A DNA stretch of 64,000 bases from Paenibacillus_V sp046244365 (GCF_046244365.1 NZ_CP176395.1:6138001-6202000); one strand, 5' to 3'; shown: positions 16,916 to 26,796, counted from the stretch's first letter. Translations and numbers: made by a program. The notes: generated from the letters alone by a model not told the origin.

Positions 16916-17890
16916 ATGGCGCAAAGCACCGCTAAAGTGCCCGCAGGCACAGCAGCTCCGAACCAAATCTATCACGATCCGACCGTCTGGCAAACCATCC
17001 GCGCCGATTTGAAGCGGCACTGGCCGATTTATTTGATGGCGCTGCCCGTTATCGCCTACTATATCATTTTCCATTACGGTCCGATGTACGGCCTGCAAAT
17101 CGCGTTCAAGGACTTTTCGGCGGCCAAAGGCATCTGGAACAGCCCGTGGATCGGCTTCAAGCATTTCGAGAGCTTCTTTAACAGCATCTATTTTTGGCGC
17201 TTGCTCAAAAACACGGTGCTCATCAACGTATACGAGCTTCTGTTCGGCTTCCCGGCTGCAATCGTCCTTGCGCTGCTGCTGAACGAAATCCGCAACACCA
17301 TTTTCAAAAGACTTGTGCAAACCATCTCGTATTTGCCGCACTTCATCTCGATCGTCGTCGTTGCCGGCATGATGGTCGATTTTCTTGGCCGTACCGGTCT
17401 CGTCAATCAGATCATGGGCTCTTTCGGCATCGAACCGATCGACTTTCTGAAAGAAGCCGGCTGGTTCCGGTTCCTGTTCGTTTCCTCCGGTATTTGGCAA
17501 GGCATCGGCTGGGGCTCGATCATTTATTTGGCCGCTATCGCAACCATTGATCCGACGCTGTACGAAGCCGCCCGCATGGACGGAGCGAGCCGCTGGAAAC
17601 AGACGCTGCACATTACGATACCCGGCATTATGCCGACGATCGTCATTTTGTTCATCCTCAATATGGGCAACATGCTGTCGGTAGGCAGCGAGAAGGTCCT
17701 TCTGCTCTATAACCCGATTACGTACGAAACGGCGGACGTCATTTCCACCTATGTGTACCGCAAAGGGGTTCTGGAGGCAAGCTACAGCTTCACGGCTGCG
17801 GTCGGCTTATTCAATTCCGTCGTCAGCTTCGTCCTGATCGTTGCAGCTAACAGCTTCAGCAAACGCTTGAGCGAAAACAAGCTGTGGTAG
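16916..17890 (+). CDS. ABC sugar importer permease, LplB type
   Basis: A 324-residue inner-membrane permease with about six hydrophobic spans (IYLMALPVIAYYIIF is the first). The EAA loop reads EAARMDGASRWKQTLHITIP, the docking site for the ABC ATPase. Start ATG 16916 is preferred over an in-frame upstream codon because AAGGAAGGG lies just before it and the upstream stretch overlaps the hairpin repeat. No ATPase gene is present; such importers normally share an MsmX-type ATPase encoded elsewhere. The gene lies between the binding-protein gene and a second permease, both separated by hairpin repeats. Confidence 0.92.
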   Translation: MAQSTAKVPAGTAAPNQIYHDPTVWQTIRADLKRHWPIYLMALPVIAYYIIFHYGPMYGLQIAFKDFSAAKGIWNSPWIGFKHFESFFNSIYFWRLLKNTVLINVYELLFGFPAAIVLALLLNEIRNTIFKRLVQTISYLPHFISIVVVAGMMVDFLGRTGLVNQIMGSFGIEPIDFLKEAGWFRFLFVSSGIWQGIGWGSIIYLAAIATIDPTLYEAARMDGASRWKQTLHITIPGIMPTIVILFILNMGNMLSVGSEKVLLLYNPITYETADVISTYVYRKGVLEASYSFTAAVGLFNSVVSFVLIVAANSFSKRLSENKLW

Positions 17891-17909
17891 GGGATGGATT
17901 TGCCGGACG

Positions 17910-17963
17910 CTCCCCGCAAAGGAATAGAAATACGCTTCGAAGGCAGTTTTCACTTTGTGGGGA
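17910..17963. repeat. Dispersed hairpin element, inverted copy, between the two permease genes
   Basis: CCCCGCAAAG (17912-17921) and CTTTGTGGGG (17953-17962) form the stem. The interior carries GGAATAGAAATACGCTTCGAAGGCA, which in reverse complement aligns with the 51349 copy (CTTCG, then a TATTCC-like stretch). The element fills most of the gap between the permeases. Confidence 0.8.
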
Positions 17964-17984
17964 AGAAAGAAAGGAGAAACGACT

Positions 17985-18860
17985 ATGAAACTATCCGCAG
18001 GGGAACGAACGTTCGGCTACTTCAATACGCTTCTAATGATCGGCCTATGCATCGTCACGCTTTACCCGTTTCTATACGTCTTATTCGCTTCCCTTAGCAA
18101 TGCGACGTCGTTCCTGCAGCATCGCGGGCTGCTGCTCAGCCCGGTCGGCTTCGACCTCGGCGCCTACAAAGCCGTTTTCGACAATCCGATGATTACGAAG
18201 GGCTACCAGAACACGCTTCTATACGTGGTGCTCGGGACGGTCATCAACCTCGTCATGACGGCAATCGGCGCTTATGTCTTGTCCAGGCCGAAGCTGTATT
18301 TCAAAAATATCATCATGTTCTTCATCATCGTGACGATGGTTTTCCATGGCGGTCTCATCCCGACTTATTTGCTCGTAAACGATCTCGGCATGATGAACAC
18401 GATGTGGGCGCTGCTAATCCCGGGTGCGATCAACACGTTCAACATGATCATTATGCGCACGTCGTTCCAAGGCGTACCCGTCAGCCTGGAGGAATCCGCC
18501 AAAATGGACGGCGCCAGCGATTGGACCGTTTTGTTCAAGATTATTATCCCGCTGTCCATGCCGGTTATCGCCGTTATGATTTTGTGGTATGCCGTCGGTC
18601 ACTGGAACTCCTACTTCAGCGCCTTGGTGTATTTGCGCAATCGCGAAGATTACCCGCTCCAGCTCGTGCTGCGCGAGATCTTGATCGCCAACAACACCGA
18701 TTCGATGATGACGGGCGCGGCCAGCGACGATAAATACGCGATCGGCGAAACGATCAAATATGCGACGATTATCGTTTCGACGCTGCCGATCATTTGTTTG
18801 TACCCGTTCCTGCAAAAATATTTCGTCAAAGGCGTTATGATCGGAGCCATCAAAGAATAA
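17985..18860 (+). CDS. ABC sugar importer permease, YtcP/AraQ type
   Basis: A 291-residue permease partner of the upstream LplB-type protein. It has six predicted spans, starting TLLMIGLCIVTLYPFLYVLF. The EAA loop reads EESAKMDGASDWTVLFKIIIP, and the C-terminus is the typical FVKGVMIGAIKE. Start ATG 17985 follows AAAGGAG at eight bases; the in-frame GTG at 17955 falls inside the hairpin repeat and is rejected. Together with the binding protein it forms a CUT1-type importer. The next gene, an AraC-type regulator, has its own promoter about 50 bases downstream. Confidence 0.92.
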   Translation: MKLSAGERTFGYFNTLLMIGLCIVTLYPFLYVLFASLSNATSFLQHRGLLLSPVGFDLGAYKAVFDNPMITKGYQNTLLYVVLGTVINLVMTAIGAYVLSRPKLYFKNIIMFFIIVTMVFHGGLIPTYLLVNDLGMMNTMWALLIPGAINTFNMIIMRTSFQGVPVSLEESAKMDGASDWTVLFKIIIPLSMPVIAVMILWYAVGHWNSYFSALVYLRNREDYPLQLVLREILIANNTDSMMTGAASDDKYAIGETIKYATIIVSTLPIICLYPFLQKYFVKGVMIGAIKE

Positions 18861-18914
18861 AACAACCTGCTCTTCCCGCCGAACGAGACCGAGCCGTCGC
18901 CAGAAATAACCATT

Positions 18915-18943
18915 TTGCCATCACCCGGGCTTCGGGTTACAAT
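18915..18943 (+). promoter_or_regulatory. Promoter of the AraC-type regulator with an inverted repeat in the spacer
   Basis: TTGCCA (18915-18920), exactly 17 bases, then TACAAT (18938-18943). The spacer is almost entirely the inverted repeat ACCCG-GGCTT-CGGGT (18923-18937), which could act as an operator between the two promoter boxes. Confidence 0.65.
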
Positions 18944-18972
18944 GGTCAGACAAAGCTATTTGAGGAATGGGC

Positions 18973-21363
18973 GTGACGTATGTGAAAATGCCGCTGCGCT
19001 GGCTTCAAATCGGCAGTCGCAAGAGCGTGCTGATGACGATGATCCTCTCCAATCTGTTCATCCTGCTGATTCCGCTTGCGATGGGTCTCTTTCTGTACAC
19101 CAAAGTCGAGCAGAGCCTGGAAAGAAGCGCCAACCGCTCCAATACGGCCATGCTGGAGCAGCTCAAGCTGTCGCTAGACAACAAGCTGGCCGAAGTCGAT
19201 ATTTTGATGCGCCAAGTTACCTTGGATACGAAGCTGGACTATATGTTGAAAATACCTGCGGATGCGCACAGCGCGGACAAATTCCAGTTCGTCGAGTTCA
19301 TGCAGAACAAGATGAGCCGGTACCGCAGCATGATCAGCAGCTTTATTTTCGATTATTACGTTTACTTCTCCGCAAGCGATACGATCGTCAGCTCGAATAT
19401 GTTGACCGATTCGCGGACGTTCTACAACAATTCCTATATGTTCAAAGACATGTCGTACGACGACTGGAAGCAGAAACTGCTGGCTTCCCCCCATATGATG
19501 ACGTATTTGCCCGTTACCGAGCTTACGCGCGGGCACGAAGCTTCCGCCAACATCGACTACATCCCGAAGGATGTCGTCACCTATGCACAGTCGCTGCCGA
19601 TTCGTTCGCAAACCGACATTCTGGGCAATTTCGTCGTGTTGATCGACGTCAGCCAAATCAAGGAAATGTTCGCGCAGCTGGAAACGGCGAGCCACAGCGC
19701 GATTTATATTATCGACAACACGGGCAGAACGATCATGGGCACCGGGGCGTCACCGCTCCCGGCTGACCTGCTGAAACAAGTCGGCGCGGGGGAAATGACG
19801 TTCGATTACAAGCTCGACGGCATCAATCAAATGGTATCGGTAACCTCGTCGCAAAAAGCCGGCTGGAAGTACGTATCCGTTACGCCGAACGACGTTTTCA
19901 TGCAGCAGGTCAACTTGATTCAGAAATGGGCGATCGGGCTGCTCCTGCTCTGCCTGATAGCCGGATTGTTGGCCGTTTACGCCGGAGCGTACCGGAATTA
20001 CAGCCCGCTCAAAAAAACGGTCAACGCGATTATGCGCGGCAAAGAAATGAACGGTTTACCCGCTTCCAACGAATACGAGTTCATCCGCCAAACGATCGAG
20101 GGCTCCCTTCACGAGGAGAAAAACTTGCGGAACATGCTGGCGCAGCAAACGCCGGTTCTGCGTTCCAATTATTTGTCTCGCCTCGTTCGAGGCTATATGG
20201 ACGTAGACGCGTTCGAAACCGGCGGACAGGCGCTCGGGTTCATGGACATTTCGTTCATCAGCGACCGGTTCGTCGTCCTTCTCGTCAAGATTGAGGACAT
20301 CCGCCGCTTCAGCGAAAACGAAACCGAACAGCAATGGGCGCTTGCCCGCTTTATCATTCAGAACATCGGCGTCGACCTGATCGGGCCGAGGCATAAAGGA
20401 TTCGCCGTAGAGCTGGATCGCGACCGCCTCGCCTTTCTCGTCAATGTGGATCCGGCATCGTCCGAGCAAGCGGACGCCGACGTGCGCAAGATCGCGGAGT
20501 CGCTAAACGGCGTCATCCCGGACCGTTTCAAGCTGGACATTACCGTTGCGGCGGGAGGCGTCCACGAGGGAGGCAAAGCGATCCGCGACTCCTATCCGGA
20601 GGCGCTCGCGGCGCTTGAATACCGGCTCATTAAAGGGAAGAACGCCGTTATTCATTTTCAGGATATTGCGGGTGCCGAGCAGCACTATTATTACCCGCTC
20701 GAATCCGAAATCCAGCTGATCAACTTCGTCCGAAGCGGCGATGCCGAGAGCGTCGACAAGCTGCTGGACAAAATTTATTCGATGAACTTCGATTCCACGC
20801 ACATCACGCCGGAGCTTGGGAAATGCTTGTTCTTCAATGTGACGAGCACGTTCCTGAAAATCGTCAACGCCACGAACATGAATCCGAACGAGGTGCTGGG
20901 CACGGATTTCGATCCGCTTAAGGCCGTATTCAGCTACCCGACGGCGGAGGGTATGCATGCCAAGACGAAGGAGCTGTTCGGCACGCTGACCCGCTCCTTC
21001 AAAGTGGAACGCTCCGATCACAGCACGTTGCTGCTTCAGGAAATCGTCGCCCTGCTCGACGGGAGCCTCGACGATCCGAATCTCGGGCTCGCGCTCGTCG
21101 CCGAACGGTTCCGGATGACGCCGCAGTACATCTCCACCTTCTTCAAGAAAAACCAAGGGCAAAATCTGCTGGATTACATCACCCGCAAACGGATCGACAA
21201 AGCCAAGCGGCTGATGGAAAACAAAGAGCTGACGAACGCCCACATCGCGCAAATGGTCGGCTACACGAACGACGTCGTATTCATTCGCGCCTTCAAGAAG
21301 CTGGAGGGCATTACGCCGGGCAAATACCGGGAAACGGTCATGGCGGATAAGACGGGGTCGTAA
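18973..21363 (+). CDS. Membrane-bound AraC-family transcriptional regulator
   Basis: A one-component regulator of about 796 residues. Span one lies near residues 22-44 (MTMILSNLFILLIPLAMGLF), an extracellular sensor region follows to about residue 315, and span two (WAIGLLLLCLIAGLLAVYAG) begins near 318. A cytoplasmic linker leads to a C-terminal AraC-type double helix-turn-helix (FRMTPQYISTFFKKNQGQN, then HIAQMVGYTNDVVFIRAFKK, GITPGKYRE). Such proteins usually control the adjacent importer in response to an extracellular sugar. GAGG lies seven bases before GTG 18973; ATG 18967 is too close to that site, and ATG 18988 is also possible. The gene is close to the importer, with its own promoter, and ends at a bidirectional terminator. 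Confidence 0.9.
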   Translation: MTYVKMPLRWLQIGSRKSVLMTMILSNLFILLIPLAMGLFLYTKVEQSLERSANRSNTAMLEQLKLSLDNKLAEVDILMRQVTLDTKLDYMLKIPADAHSADKFQFVEFMQNKMSRYRSMISSFIFDYYVYFSASDTIVSSNMLTDSRTFYNNSYMFKDMSYDDWKQKLLASPHMMTYLPVTELTRGHEASANIDYIPKDVVTYAQSLPIRSQTDILGNFVVLIDVSQIKEMFAQLETASHSAIYIIDNTGRTIMGTGASPLPADLLKQVGAGEMTFDYKLDGINQMVSVTSSQKAGWKYVSVTPNDVFMQQVNLIQKWAIGLLLLCLIAGLLAVYAGAYRNYSPLKKTVNAIMRGKEMNGLPASNEYEFIRQTIEGSLHEEKNLRNMLAQQTPVLRSNYLSRLVRGYMDVDAFETGGQALGFMDISFISDRFVVLLVKIEDIRRFSENETEQQWALARFIIQNIGVDLIGPRHKGFAVELDRDRLAFLVNVDPASSEQADADVRKIAESLNGVIPDRFKLDITVAAGGVHEGGKAIRDSYPEALAALEYRLIKGKNAVIHFQDIAGAEQHYYYPLESEIQLINFVRSGDAESVDKLLDKIYSMNFDSTHITPELGKCLFFNVTSTFLKIVNATNMNPNEVLGTDFDPLKAVFSYPTAEGMHAKTKELFGTLTRSFKVERSDHSTLLLQEIVALLDGSLDDPNLGLALVAERFRMTPQYISTFFKKNQGQNLLDYITRKRIDKAKRLMENKELTNAHIAQMVGYTNDVVFIRAFKKLEGITPGKYRETVMADKTGS

Positions 21364-21367
21364 AATA

Positions 21368-21415
21368 AAAAGGCTATCCGGACAAGCAGACGATGCTGCT
21401 TTCGGATAGCCTTTT
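21368..21415. terminator. Bidirectional terminator between convergent genes
   Basis: AAAAGGCTATCCG (21368-21380) pairs perfectly with CGGATAGCCTTTT (21403-21415). It has A and T runs on both sides, and it separates the regulator gene from the beta-helix gene. Confidence 0.85.
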
Positions 21416-21483
21416 GCTTATGACCGCTTCAAAGGACTTCTATTTCCCTGAGGACGCTCTATTCGAAAAACTCCTTTTGCTGC

Positions 21484-23676
21484 TTAATGCAAGTCGATTA
21501 AGGTTACACCGCTAGGCGCGCTTAACGTGGCGCCTGTTCGCAAAATAGAGACCACCGTATCGTCGGCGTAGCAAGCCGTAAACAATGCCGGCGTTCCGCT
21601 ATTCTCCAGCCAGACGAACGGCTTGGAGCTCGTCGGCGAATCACTCGTCTGATAGAACGTGCAATGATGGAACACGGACTTCGGCTTCAGCGCTCCGTCC
21701 TCTTTAATATGAAGGACATAATCGTTTGCGCTTATGTCCTTTTCGAACCGGCAGTTGTGAAACTCCGTCAAAATATGGTTGCTGCTGTTTCCCCGCACAA
21801 TTCGGAGAGCAGCTGCTCCCGACAACGTTATGGCGGAGTCGTTCATGCTTATACGGCCTGTTGTTACCAGCGCCATGGGACCATTCACTTCGCAATGATC
21901 GAAGCGGATCCGGCCTTGAGCGGCAGCCTTTCCCATAAGATGAGACAGGCTGCCGAAATTGCAGGAGTCGAAGCTCAATTCCGTAAAATCATGGATGACC
22001 GGAACCGTCACTTTGCAGTTCCGGACACGGATCGTCGGAGAACCGTCAAGGCTTTTCAGTACCATATGTCCGGGCTCGCCGACATTCGTATATTGATCGA
22101 CCGTTACGATCGCCTTTGCACCGCTGTAGACGACAACGTCCCCCGACAAGCTGTCCTTTGAAACCAGGCTGGATTTATCGCCGTCTCCAAGGATCGTCCC
22201 GCAATTCATCATGTTGACAACGGATGTCGTTGATGGTTCCGCCGCTTCGTTATTGATGACAAATCCGACATAAGGCTTTGCGGCATCGGCGAAAGATAAA
22301 TGAACGAAGCAATTCGTAAAGTGAAAAGCATCCTTATTGTCCGACCCTGTCAAATGAAAACCGAAGTTGGAGCCGTAAGCATAACACCCGTTGCAAGAAA
22401 CGGAAATCACATCATGAGTCGCACCGTTCATCACAAAAGCATAATCCAAGTTATTGATCGATAAGCAGGAATCCAGCATGAATGCAGCGACTTCCGTCTG
22501 TTTCGTGATAGTTGACGCATGCATGGTAACGCATACGAATCCCCGGTGAGCGTTATTCTCGGCAACGCACTGCGAGAAGCTGACGTTTTCCGACTGCTCG
22601 GACCAGAACCCCGCATTCGATTCCGCACCACCGTACATAATGGAACCGTTATGCCCGTTATAGGCATAGCATTGCGAGTAGGTCACACTGGATGTCCCCG
22701 ATTCCGTAACATATCCAATTCTTGTGTAATCTTCCGCATGGCAGCGGTCGTACTTCACATCATAAGAACCTTCGACGTATACGGCATCACCGAAGTTGCC
22801 CCGCGCTTTCCGCGTCGTACAGCTTTCGACATCAATCGCATGACAGCCGACCATTCGAATCGTAGAGAAGAAGCTGTTCTGGAAAATGCAATTTCTTAAC
22901 TTGATTTGGCTCGCATTCAGCAGATAAAAAGCGACGGATCCGGAAAAAGCATTATACGTGGCGGCGCTCCAGGTCGATGGGTCGGCACTTACGTTCCCGT
23001 CAAACGTCAGTCCTTCAAACACCAGATTGCTTTGGCCCTCGACCTTGACGAAATCGCCATGGAAGGTGGACGGCTGCACCGACGCGTTGCTGCGAATAAC
23101 CGCATTTTCGAAGGAATACCAGGAGGTAGTAGGTCTGAGGCCACTCCCCCTATAGGTCCCGTACGGAAAGCAAAGCGCCGAATGTACGGAAGCCGCATAC
23201 GCGTTTGCCGCCTGGATGGCTGCCGAATCGTCCGTCGTCCCGTCTCCTTTCGCACCGAACCATTTGACGCTGACGAATTCCGTTTCCGGAAGACGCTTGA
23301 ATCGTTTTCCTCCGGCCGTTACGAGCACGGTGCCCGTATTGTCCGCGGAAGTCGTGTCCGAAGCGTCATAGGCAAAATGACCTTCATGCCCGCGGTCCGT
23401 TATCAAATAGACGTCCGCTTCCGGCTGCGTAATCGCTCTAAGCTGTGCTATAGTGGTGAGCGCGACCATGCTCATGTTCATCAAGTCTTTCACTTTCGTG
23501 CGACTTTCGGCCGGATCCGCATACGCTTTGGTTAGGGCACCGTTGATGAGCCCTGTAGTCGCGAGGGCAGCCCCCGCCATACCGATCGAAGCGAGAAGCT
23601 TCCGCCTGCTGATGAACCCTTTCTCTTGCTCCGGATTTTGCTGCTCCGTAAGTTCCGCTTTCTTTTCGTTCAACAT
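21484..23676 (-). CDS. Tat-exported right-handed beta-helix (pectate lyase-like) protein
   Basis: The 730-residue product has a twin-arginine signal (SRRKLLASIG then a hydrophobic run GMAGAALATTGLI, residues about 23-50), so it should be exported folded. VSVKWFGAKGDGTTDDSAAI (about residues 134-153) is the opening of a Pectate_lyase_3/glycoside hydrolase 28-type beta-helix. Repeated short strands with Asn and Cys ladders (LRNCIFQNS, VESCTTRKA, YDRCHAED, YSQCYAYN) fill the rest. A polysaccharide-degrading role is likely, but no catalytic residues are certain. AGGAGGATAAACG precedes ATG 23676. It lies 47 bases after the SLH-protein gene and is probably cotranscribed with it. Confidence 0.82.
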   Translation of the reverse strand: MLNEKKAELTEQQNPEQEKGFISRRKLLASIGMAGAALATTGLINGALTKAYADPAESRTKVKDLMNMSMVALTTIAQLRAITQPEADVYLITDRGHEGHFAYDASDTTSADNTGTVLVTAGGKRFKRLPETEFVSVKWFGAKGDGTTDDSAAIQAANAYAASVHSALCFPYGTYRGSGLRPTTSWYSFENAVIRSNASVQPSTFHGDFVKVEGQSNLVFEGLTFDGNVSADPSTWSAATYNAFSGSVAFYLLNASQIKLRNCIFQNSFFSTIRMVGCHAIDVESCTTRKARGNFGDAVYVEGSYDVKYDRCHAEDYTRIGYVTESGTSSVTYSQCYAYNGHNGSIMYGGAESNAGFWSEQSENVSFSQCVAENNAHRGFVCVTMHASTITKQTEVAAFMLDSCLSINNLDYAFVMNGATHDVISVSCNGCYAYGSNFGFHLTGSDNKDAFHFTNCFVHLSFADAAKPYVGFVINNEAAEPSTTSVVNMMNCGTILGDGDKSSLVSKDSLSGDVVVYSGAKAIVTVDQYTNVGEPGHMVLKSLDGSPTIRVRNCKVTVPVIHDFTELSFDSCNFGSLSHLMGKAAAQGRIRFDHCEVNGPMALVTTGRISMNDSAITLSGAAALRIVRGNSSNHILTEFHNCRFEKDISANDYVLHIKEDGALKPKSVFHHCTFYQTSDSPTSSKPFVWLENSGTPALFTACYADDTVVSILRTGATLSAPSGVTLIDLH

Positions 23677-23723
23677 CGTTTATCCTCCTATAGAGTAATG
23701 GGGTATGGCAAGGAATCTGGGCG

Positions 23724-26700
23724 TTAATTGATAAAGCCCGCTGCCTGCAGCAGCCTTTTGATGGCGACAGCAGCCTGCGCCCGCGTTACGGGTTCCTGAG
23801 GGGCAAACCGGGTTTCCGTCATCCCGCTGAGGATGCCGTTCTGAACCATATGCACGGCAGAAGCTTCCGCCCATGAACGGATTGCGGTATGATCCTCGAA
23901 AGCATATAAAGTAAGCTTTCCTGCAGCAGCCGGCGGCTTACCTGCAAACGTCAGCGCGCCTGACAGGATAACGGCCATTTGCTCCCTTGTGATCGTTTCG
24001 CCCGGCCGGAACGTGCCGTTCTCGAAACCGTTCACGATGTGCGCCTTCGCCGCTGCGCCGACCGCGCCCGCGAACCAGTCCGATGCCGAAATATCGCTGA
24101 ACGTCTTGGCATTTGCCGAATCTTCCGCGAGTCCGAGCGCGCGTACGATAAGGCTTACAAATTCGCCGCGCGTTACGTTAATTTCGGGGGCAAAGCTCGT
24201 TTCTGTCATTCCTTTCACGATTAGCTTGGAAGCAAGCAGCTCAACATCTCTTTTCGACCAGTGCTCGCGTAAATCGGCAAACGACTTCTCCAATCGGATT
24301 ACCGCGTACAGACTGCTGCCGGTTCGATATATAGTTGCCGCCGTTATCCCGTTAACCGTCGTAAACACGGAAGGAACGAAGGATAGCGTGCCGGATACCG
24401 GGTCGACAAGGACTGCCGTCGCCCTCGAAGGATCGACGACGCCTGCAAGGATGAGGCTTCTCGTCACGTACATGCTTCCGTAGTCCGAAATCGGATGCTT
24501 GCTCCCGTTCGCCTCTACCGTCAGAGTGAACTCTACAAGATCGCCGGCCAGCGTGATGCCTGCCGCTTTCGCCAGTTCGGCCGCCCGTTCCGCCAGCGCG
24601 CCGGTCACCGTCTCCATCGTGACGAAGACGACGGCCTTGTCGAGCTCCTTGTCCGGTTGTTGCAAGAAGGAAGCAAGGACAGGCATGTTTACCGGAAGCG
24701 TATACGAAGCGTTATGTACCTTGATCGTAATCACTCCATGAGGAGCAGCATTCGCTGCATCGACAAGTGCTCTGGCCGGAATGCCGACGCGGCGCAGCGA
24801 TTCCGATCCCGGCAATTCGAATGTAACCGTCTGTCCTTCCTTTGCTTTGTCTTTCAGTAAGCCGAACGCCTTGGACAGCGAATCGGCACGGAGCATTGCC
24901 GTGATTGCGCTTCTTCCATTCCCATCCGTTCCGGCCGTTATCGTCGCGGCGGAATTGCTCAGCGTTACGCCGTTCTGACCTACCGTCATATCGCCCGGTT
25001 CCGGCTTCGCGATAAGCGGGGCAGTCGTTGTCCCGCCTTCCGGTTCCTCCGTTACGACGCTGACACCTGCACGATTGATCGTTACTACGTATGTCTTGCT
25101 TGCCGCACCATCCTCGGCAGTGGTAACGATCGTTACGGGATTGACCCCGACCTGCAAGCTTACGGGAAACGATACGCCGCTTGCATGCGTCTGGCCATTT
25201 ATTTGCATTGTCGTACCTGGAGCGTAGGTCACTGCGGTGACGCTTACGCTGGCAACCGTATGGCCTACATCGTCCGAATAAGCAAGCCTTCCTGCGGCAA
25301 ATGCCGGCTGAAGCGTACCCGCGCTTACCGTCAATTGAGATAGATCGGCGTTCGCGGTTAGCGGAGATCCGGTTACATCGGCTCGATAGACGGTCAATGT
25401 GTAGGTCTTGCTCTTGAGTCCGTCCGCTGCAAGAACGGTAATTGGCAGCACATTAGCGCCTACCTGCAGGCTTACCGGAACGACCGCGCTGTTTCCGTAA
25501 ACTTGTCCCGTTATCGAGATTGCCGCGGAAGGGTCGTAGGTCGTTGCCGTAACCGTCATCGCCGCAACCTCATGGCCGACAAGAACCGAATACTCGTTAA
25601 TGCCTGGATCGAATGCCGGACTGAGGCTTCCCGCACTAATCGTCAGGCCGCTCAGATCCGCGTCCGTAGCGCGAAGCTCCTCGATGATCGTCAACGTATC
25701 GCCGTTAAAATTCGCTACGTAGATTTTATTCGAGGGGGAATCGACAGCCAAGGCGATTGGGTTCTTTCCGGCCGGAATCAGCGACGTCTGATGATTCGTT
25801 CCGTCAATCGCGGTCACGTTATGGCTGTCATAATTCGCCACGTAGATTTTGTTTGCAGCTGCATGAACCGCAAGCGCCGAAGGCCCCGATCCTACGGATA
25901 CGAAAGAGGTGCTGTTGTCCACCCCGTCAATGACCGTCACATTGCCGCTGCCGGCGTTTGCAACGTAAATCTTATTCGTCGCCGGGTTGACGTCCACCGC
26001 ATTTGGCTTCTTGCCGACCGTGACGGTCGACGTCGTTCCCGTCGCGCCTTCGATCACCGTGATGCTGCCGCTGAAGAAGTTAGCCGCATACACGCGATCC
26101 GTGATCGGATTTACCGCGATGGCGCTAGGCCCCGCTCCGGCCGGAATCGTAACGGCCGCATGGGTCGTCCCGTCGATGACCGTCACGCTGTCGCCATCGA
26201 TATTTGCAACGTATATTTTGTTGGTCGTCTCGTTCACCGCAAGGGCAAAGGGGCTTTTGCCGGCAGGAACCGTTATCGTACCGTTCGTCGCCCCGTCGAT
26301 CACGGTCACGTCGCCGCTGCCGACGTTCGCTACATAAATGTTGTTGGTGGCCGGATTCACGGCTACGGCAAACGGATTTTTTCCGACAGGCACCGTGACT
26401 GTTTCGTTCGTGGCGCCGTCGATCACGGTAACGTTATCGCTGTCCGCATTGGCCACATAAATTTTATTCGTAGCAGGATTCACCGCGATCGCATATGGGG
26501 TCGTTCCAACCCCGACGGTAGCGACTGTAACGAACCCTCCGTACGTATCTTCCATGACTGTCACATCGTCGCTGACCGCATTGGCCGCATAGACCCGGCT
26601 TGTCGCCGGATTGACCGCTACAGCGTGCGGCCCTCTTCCTGCGGACACGCTTGTTGCAGTGGCGGACGCGTCTGCTTTCGCCCCCGCCGGAAGTCCGGCG

Positions 26701-26768
26701 GCAAGCAGAACGATGACAAGCATGCCGACCCAAATAGATCGCAGCATGAAGCTTGATTGCTTCCTCAT
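23724..26768 (-). CDS. Surface protein: YVTN beta-propeller, cadherin-like repeats and three SLH domains
   Basis: A 1014-residue exported protein with a signal peptide (about 1-33). Eight to nine repeats of the form (N)KIYVANxxSxxVTVIDGxT (residues about 40-375) make a YVTN-type beta-propeller. Two cadherin-like beta-sandwich repeats follow (LSGLTISAGSLSPAFDPGIN and LSQLTVSAGTLQPAFAAGRL). The last 190 residues hold three SLH domains (for example FSDISASDWFAGAVGAAAKA, GFENGTFRPGETITREQMAV) that should bind pyruvylated wall polymer. It is probably a cell-surface scaffold or binding protein. A perfect cre site 29 bases upstream of ATG 26768 suggests catabolite control. The beta-helix gene follows in the same direction. 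Confidence 0.88.
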   Translation of the reverse strand: MRKQSSFMLRSIWVGMLVIVLLAAGLPAGAKADASATATSVSAGRGPHAVAVNPATSRVYAANAVSDDVTVMEDTYGGFVTVATVGVGTTPYAIAVNPATNKIYVANADSDNVTVIDGATNETVTVPVGKNPFAVAVNPATNNIYVANVGSGDVTVIDGATNGTITVPAGKSPFALAVNETTNKIYVANIDGDSVTVIDGTTHAAVTIPAGAGPSAIAVNPITDRVYAANFFSGSITVIEGATGTTSTVTVGKKPNAVDVNPATNKIYVANAGSGNVTVIDGVDNSTSFVSVGSGPSALAVHAAANKIYVANYDSHNVTAIDGTNHQTSLIPAGKNPIALAVDSPSNKIYVANFNGDTLTIIEELRATDADLSGLTISAGSLSPAFDPGINEYSVLVGHEVAAMTVTATTYDPSAAISITGQVYGNSAVVPVSLQVGANVLPITVLAADGLKSKTYTLTVYRADVTGSPLTANADLSQLTVSAGTLQPAFAAGRLAYSDDVGHTVASVSVTAVTYAPGTTMQINGQTHASGVSFPVSLQVGVNPVTIVTTAEDGAASKTYVVTINRAGVSVVTEEPEGGTTTAPLIAKPEPGDMTVGQNGVTLSNSAATITAGTDGNGRSAITAMLRADSLSKAFGLLKDKAKEGQTVTFELPGSESLRRVGIPARALVDAANAAPHGVITIKVHNASYTLPVNMPVLASFLQQPDKELDKAVVFVTMETVTGALAERAAELAKAAGITLAGDLVEFTLTVEANGSKHPISDYGSMYVTRSLILAGVVDPSRATAVLVDPVSGTLSFVPSVFTTVNGITAATIYRTGSSLYAVIRLEKSFADLREHWSKRDVELLASKLIVKGMTETSFAPEINVTRGEFVSLIVRALGLAEDSANAKTFSDISASDWFAGAVGAAAKAHIVNGFENGTFRPGETITREQMAVILSGALTFAGKPPAAAGKLTLYAFEDHTAIRSWAEASAVHMVQNGILSGMTETRFAPQEPVTRAQAAVAIKRLLQAAGFIN

Positions 26769-26796
26769 TCGTTCCCAGTTCCTCTCTACTCCATAG

